Source: UBA1206 sp041672465 (GTDB lineage: Bacteria > Bacillota > Clostridia > Oscillospirales > CAG-382). From it: a stretch of DNA of 8,917 nt. Within the stretch, counting starts at the first letter, position 1, and every line of letters begins with the position of its first letter. The notes under the pieces are model-generated. The model was given only the letters and a program-made list of their open reading frames with translations. It made no database searches and was not told the DNA's origin. Where the stretch lies: the NCBI GenBank assembly GCA_041672465.1, contig JBAYZO010000062.1:1-8917 (forward strand). The letters run 5' to 3'. This document shows, piece after piece, positions 7,073 through 8,917 of the stretch. Position numbers and translations under genes: made by a program.

Positions 7073-7699
7073 ATGGTTGAACTCACACCAAAGGAAAAAA
7101 GAATCTATGACTACTTGGAAAGCACTATCGAAAACGAAGGCTACGCCCCGAGCGTTAGGGATATTTGCGGGGCGCTCGGAATAAAATCCACTTCAACCGC
7201 ACACCTTTATCTCCGCAAGCTTGACGAAAAGGGCTATATTAAAAAATACGACGGCAAATCAAGGGCTGTTTCGCTTGAGCGTTCGAGATACGGCGAGAGA
7301 ACAGGCAGAAGCGGCAGGGAAACCACCTTAAAAGTACCCCTCCTCGGCAGGGTCACGGCGGGGGTTCCAATCACCGCTATCCAAAACTATGAGGGTTATG
7401 TGGATTTTCCCGTCAGTATGTCAAGGGGGCGCTCCAACCTGTTCGCGCTCCGCGTTATGGGGGAGAGCATGAAAAACGCCGGCATTCTTGACGGCGACAT
7501 TGTTGTCGTCGAGGGCAGGCAATACGCCGAGGACGGCGAGATAATTGTCGCCATGATAGAAGAAGAAGCGACGGTAAAACGTTTTTTCCGGGAAAACGGC
7601 CGCGTCAGGCTCCAGCCGGAAAACGACGGGATGAAACCTATTTTTACAAAACAAGTCGATGTGCTGGGAAAAGTGATCGCGAACTTCCGGTTTTATTAA
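7073..7699 (+). CDS. lexA: SOS transcriptional repressor LexA
   Basis: LexA binds SOS operators as a dimer and cleaves itself when RecA filaments form on damaged DNA. The 208 aa protein has an N-terminal winged helix-turn-helix (about 1-68, with APSVRDICGALGIKSTSTAHLYLRKL). The Ala-Gly cleavage bond is A96-G97 in GRVTAGVP. The S24-peptidase dyad is S132 (in GESM) and K169 (in TVKRF). All self-cleavage residues are present. AAAGG (7058-7062) is 10 bases before the ATG. The 52 bases after mrnC show no LexA box and no convincing promoter, so transcription probably comes from upstream, under the LexA site of recA. No strong terminator follows the gene. Confidence 0.97.
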   Translation: MVELTPKEKRIYDYLESTIENEGYAPSVRDICGALGIKSTSTAHLYLRKLDEKGYIKKYDGKSRAVSLERSRYGERTGRSGRETTLKVPLLGRVTAGVPITAIQNYEGYVDFPVSMSRGRSNLFALRVMGESMKNAGILDGDIVVVEGRQYAEDGEIIVAMIEEEATVKRFFRENGRVRLQPENDGMKPIFTKQVDVLGKVIANFRFY

Positions 7700-7783
7700 T
7701 TCTACTATCAATAACTGTTCATTTTTTAATTTTGATCATTGAACAATATAATCGGCGATTTTTCACAAAATAAGAAAAAACTG

Positions 7784-7812
7784 TTGACTAATTGAAATAT
7801 ATATGATATATT
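7784..7812 (+). promoter_or_regulatory. Promoter of the leuA leader (-35 TTGACT, 17 bp, extended -10 TGATATATT)
   Basis: TTGACT (7784-7789) and TATATT (7807-7812) are 17 bases apart, with TG at 7804-7805 giving an extended -10, the same design as the recA promoter. Transcription should begin near 7819, about 20 bases before the leader ORF. Upstream, 7700-7783 is A/T-rich and holds no gene or clear terminator that I can see. Confidence 0.75.
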
Positions 7813-7825
7813 ATTAAAAATCAAA

Positions 7826-7832
7826 AAAGGAG
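7826..7832 (+). promoter_or_regulatory. Strong ribosome binding site of the leuA leader ORF
   Basis: AAAGGAG lies 6 bases before the ATG at 7839. It is one of the best Shine-Dalgarno sequences in the window and the main reason to believe that the 33-codon ORF is translated. Confidence 0.75.
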
Positions 7833-7838
7833 CCGCAA

Positions 7839-7940
7839 ATGAACCGTTTCCTCACGCTATCCGCAGTGCTGCTAACCGCTATTTCTTTGGGTCTAACCAA
7901 AAATAACGGCTTTTTGCGCTGCGCGTGTACGGATGGTTAA
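7839..7940 (+). CDS. Leucine-rich leader peptide of leuA (33 aa), probable attenuator ORF
   Basis: The short frame starts MNRFLTLSAVLLTAISLGLT and ends in CTDG before TAA. It has seven Leu codons (5, 7, 11, 12, 17, 19, 26), six of them in the first 19 positions. Three are CTA, a codon I find nowhere in-frame in recA or in the visible part of leuA. A promoter with start near 7819, a strong ribosome binding site, the terminator at 7979-8018 and leuA at 8087 surround it in the order of an amino-acid attenuator. The inferred role is that ribosomes slowed at Leu codons when charged tRNA-Leu is scarce let an alternative RNA fold form and transcription reach leuA. The hydrophobic start could instead mark a tiny membrane peptide, but the context favours a leader. 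I do not recognise a named homologue. Confidence 0.7.
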   Translation: MNRFLTLSAVLLTAISLGLTKNNGFLRCACTDG

Positions 7941-7978
7941 TTTGTCGGTTTAATTTAGTTTCTTTATTAACCCACAAT

Positions 7979-8018
7979 AACCCGCGGCGTAAGCGCACCG
8001 CGGGTTTGTTTTTTTGTT
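7979..8018 (+). terminator. Intrinsic terminator in the leuA leader (attenuator)
   Basis: AACCCGCGG (7979-7987) pairs perfectly with CCGCGGGTT (7998-8006) across a 10-base loop. A T-rich tract follows directly (8004-8018, interrupted by two G). It sits 38 bases after the leader stop codon and 68 bases before leuA. Because a promoter lies upstream and leuA downstream, it is placed to abort leuA transcription and not to end lexA. Confidence 0.88.
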
Positions 8019-8086
8019 TGAAAATTACAGCCCGACCATAAATTTAAGCTAATCGGCATAAACCAAAGAAAGAAGGTTTTATTAAA

Positions 8087-8917
8087 ATGAACACCGAGAT
8101 AAAGCAAACGTCACAAAAAAAGTTAAGGCGAATAAAAATTTTTGACACCACGCTCCGCGACGGGGAACAGGCGCCCGGCTGCAGCATGAATCTTGATGAA
8201 AAAATAGAAATTTCACGCAGGCTTGAACTGCTCGGGGTGGACGTCATAGAAGCGGGGTTCGCCGCGTCCTCGCCGGGGGATTTCAAATCGGTGGAGACCA
8301 TAGCCCGGAGCGTTAAGAATTGTTCTGTCGCATCCCTTGCCAGATGCAACGAGAAAGACATCGACAAGGCTTACGAGGCGGTTAAGAATGGGGTTTCGCC
8401 ACTGATTCATGTATTTATCGCCACTTCGCCCATTCATATGGAATATAAATTAAAGTTAAAGCCGGAGCAGGTGCTTGAAAAAGCTGCCGCCATGATAAAA
8501 TACGCCAAAGGCTATTGCGGCGATGTTGAGTTTTCCGCCGAGGACGCCACCCGCAGCGACAGGAGCTTTTTGGCGCGGGTGGTCAAGACGGCAATTGAGA
8601 GCGGCGCTACGGTTGTAAATATCCCGGACACGGTTGGTTACGCTTCGCCGGGGGAGATGAAAAGCCTTATCGAGTGGTTAAGGGGGGAAGTCCCCGAATG
8701 CGGGGGCGCGGTGCTTTCGGTTCACTGTCACAACGACCTCGGAATGGCGACGGCAAACACCCTCGCGGGCGTTTTGGGGGGCGCGGGGCAGGTCGAGTGT
8801 ACCATAAACGGGCTTGGCGAGCGCGCCGGCAACGCTCCGTTTGAGGAGGTTGTAATGGCTCTCCACACCCGCCCGGACGTGTACGGGGCGTATACAAGAA
8901 TAGATACCACAAAAATT
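8087..8917 (+). CDS. leuA: 2-isopropylmalate synthase, N-terminal part (runs off the window)
   Basis: It condenses acetyl-CoA with 2-oxoisovalerate to form 2-isopropylmalate, the first committed step of leucine synthesis. The first 277 codons are present, open to the right edge. They cover the catalytic TIM barrel: FDTTLRDGEQAPGCS (19-33, metal ligand D25), EFSAEDATRSD (148-158), NIPDTVGYASPGEM (178-191), SVHCHNDLG (211-219, ligands H213 and H215) and CTINGLGERAGNAPFEEVVMAL (238-259). These motifs fit LeuA. Citramalate synthase and homocitrate synthase are less likely relatives, and the C-terminal leucine-binding regulatory domain that would settle the matter lies outside the window. AGAAGG (8071-8076) is 10 bases before the ATG. 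The Leu-rich leader and terminator upstream support a leucine-pathway role. Confidence 0.92.
   Translation, partial: MNTEIKQTSQKKLRRIKIFDTTLRDGEQAPGCSMNLDEKIEISRRLELLGVDVIEAGFAASSPGDFKSVETIARSVKNCSVASLARCNEKDIDKAYEAVKNGVSPLIHVFIATSPIHMEYKLKLKPEQVLEKAAAMIKYAKGYCGDVEFSAEDATRSDRSFLARVVKTAIESGATVVNIPDTVGYASPGEMKSLIEWLRGEVPECGGAVLSVHCHNDLGMATANTLAGVLGGAGQVECTINGLGERAGNAPFEEVVMALHTRPDVYGAYTRIDTTKI

Larger units (their letters stand above)
1432..7699 (+). other. Probable recA–recX–rimO–pgsA–cysS–mrnC–lexA operon
   Basis: Seven co-directional genes are joined by overlaps of 1, 11, 11 and 4 bases and gaps of 21 (pgsA/cysS) and 52 (mrnC/lexA) bases. One strong promoter with one LexA box lies at the head, and no intrinsic terminator is visible between genes. 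Read-through from recA to lexA is inferred from spacing. A weak promoter hidden within coding sequence, for example ahead of cysS or lexA, is possible. Confidence 0.65.

Noticed and set aside
7716..7745. TGTTCA…TGAACA inverted repeat after lexA as a LexA box or lexA terminator
   Set aside because: The half-sites are in the wrong orientation and spacing for GAAC-N4-GTTC. As a hairpin it would have six weak pairs and an 18-base loop with no T tract after it.
7819..8086. T-box riboswitch upstream of leuA
   Set aside because: ACCGCGG occurs in the terminator, but the conserved AGGGTGGNACCGCG T-box sequence is absent, no Stem I features are seen, and the leader before the terminator (about 160 bases) is short for a T-box and mostly occupied by the ORF.

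Overview
The window looks like chromosomal DNA from a Gram-positive anaerobe of the Clostridia (Firmicutes). The evidence is the long-form clostridial PRPP synthetase, a LexA box of the Bacillus/Clostridium type (GAAC-N4-GTTC), the cysS–mrnC pair, a rimO/pgsA/recA neighbourhood, purine-rich Shine-Dalgarno sites and A/T-rich intergenic DNA. I cannot name a genus. No mobile element, phage gene, tRNA, rRNA or CRISPR array is visible.

Layout. Positions 1-132 are the 3' end of a + strand gene, probably a dihydrolipoyl-dehydrogenase-like flavoprotein. It converges on a - strand PRPP synthetase gene (144-1256). An A/T-rich divergent promoter region follows (1257-1527), with a good prs promoter on the - strand and, on the + strand, a near-consensus extended -10 promoter overlapped by an exact LexA box. 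From there seven + strand genes run with overlaps or short gaps: recA, recX, rimO, pgsA, cysS, mrnC and lexA (1528-7699). The SOS recombinase is first and the SOS repressor is last. The 387 bases after lexA (7700-8086) carry a second extended -10 promoter, a 33-codon leucine-rich ORF with a strong ribosome binding site, and a strong intrinsic terminator. Then comes leuA (2-isopropylmalate synthase), which runs off the right edge.

How the genes fit together. The recA–lexA block looks like one transcription unit under a single LexA site. LexA would then control its own gene indirectly, through the recA promoter about 5.6 kb upstream. Genes for ribosomal protein modification (rimO), phospholipid synthesis (pgsA), cysteinyl-tRNA synthesis (cysS) and 23S rRNA maturation (mrnC) are carried along in it. 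The leuA leader has the layout of a ribosome-mediated transcription attenuator sensing leucine: Leu codons enriched in the rare CUA, then a terminator, then leuA. This is the most interesting regulatory signal in the window, because the usual clostridial solution for such genes is a T-box and none is seen here. Most of the window is otherwise ordinary core genome. I did not find a new enzymatic or defence system.
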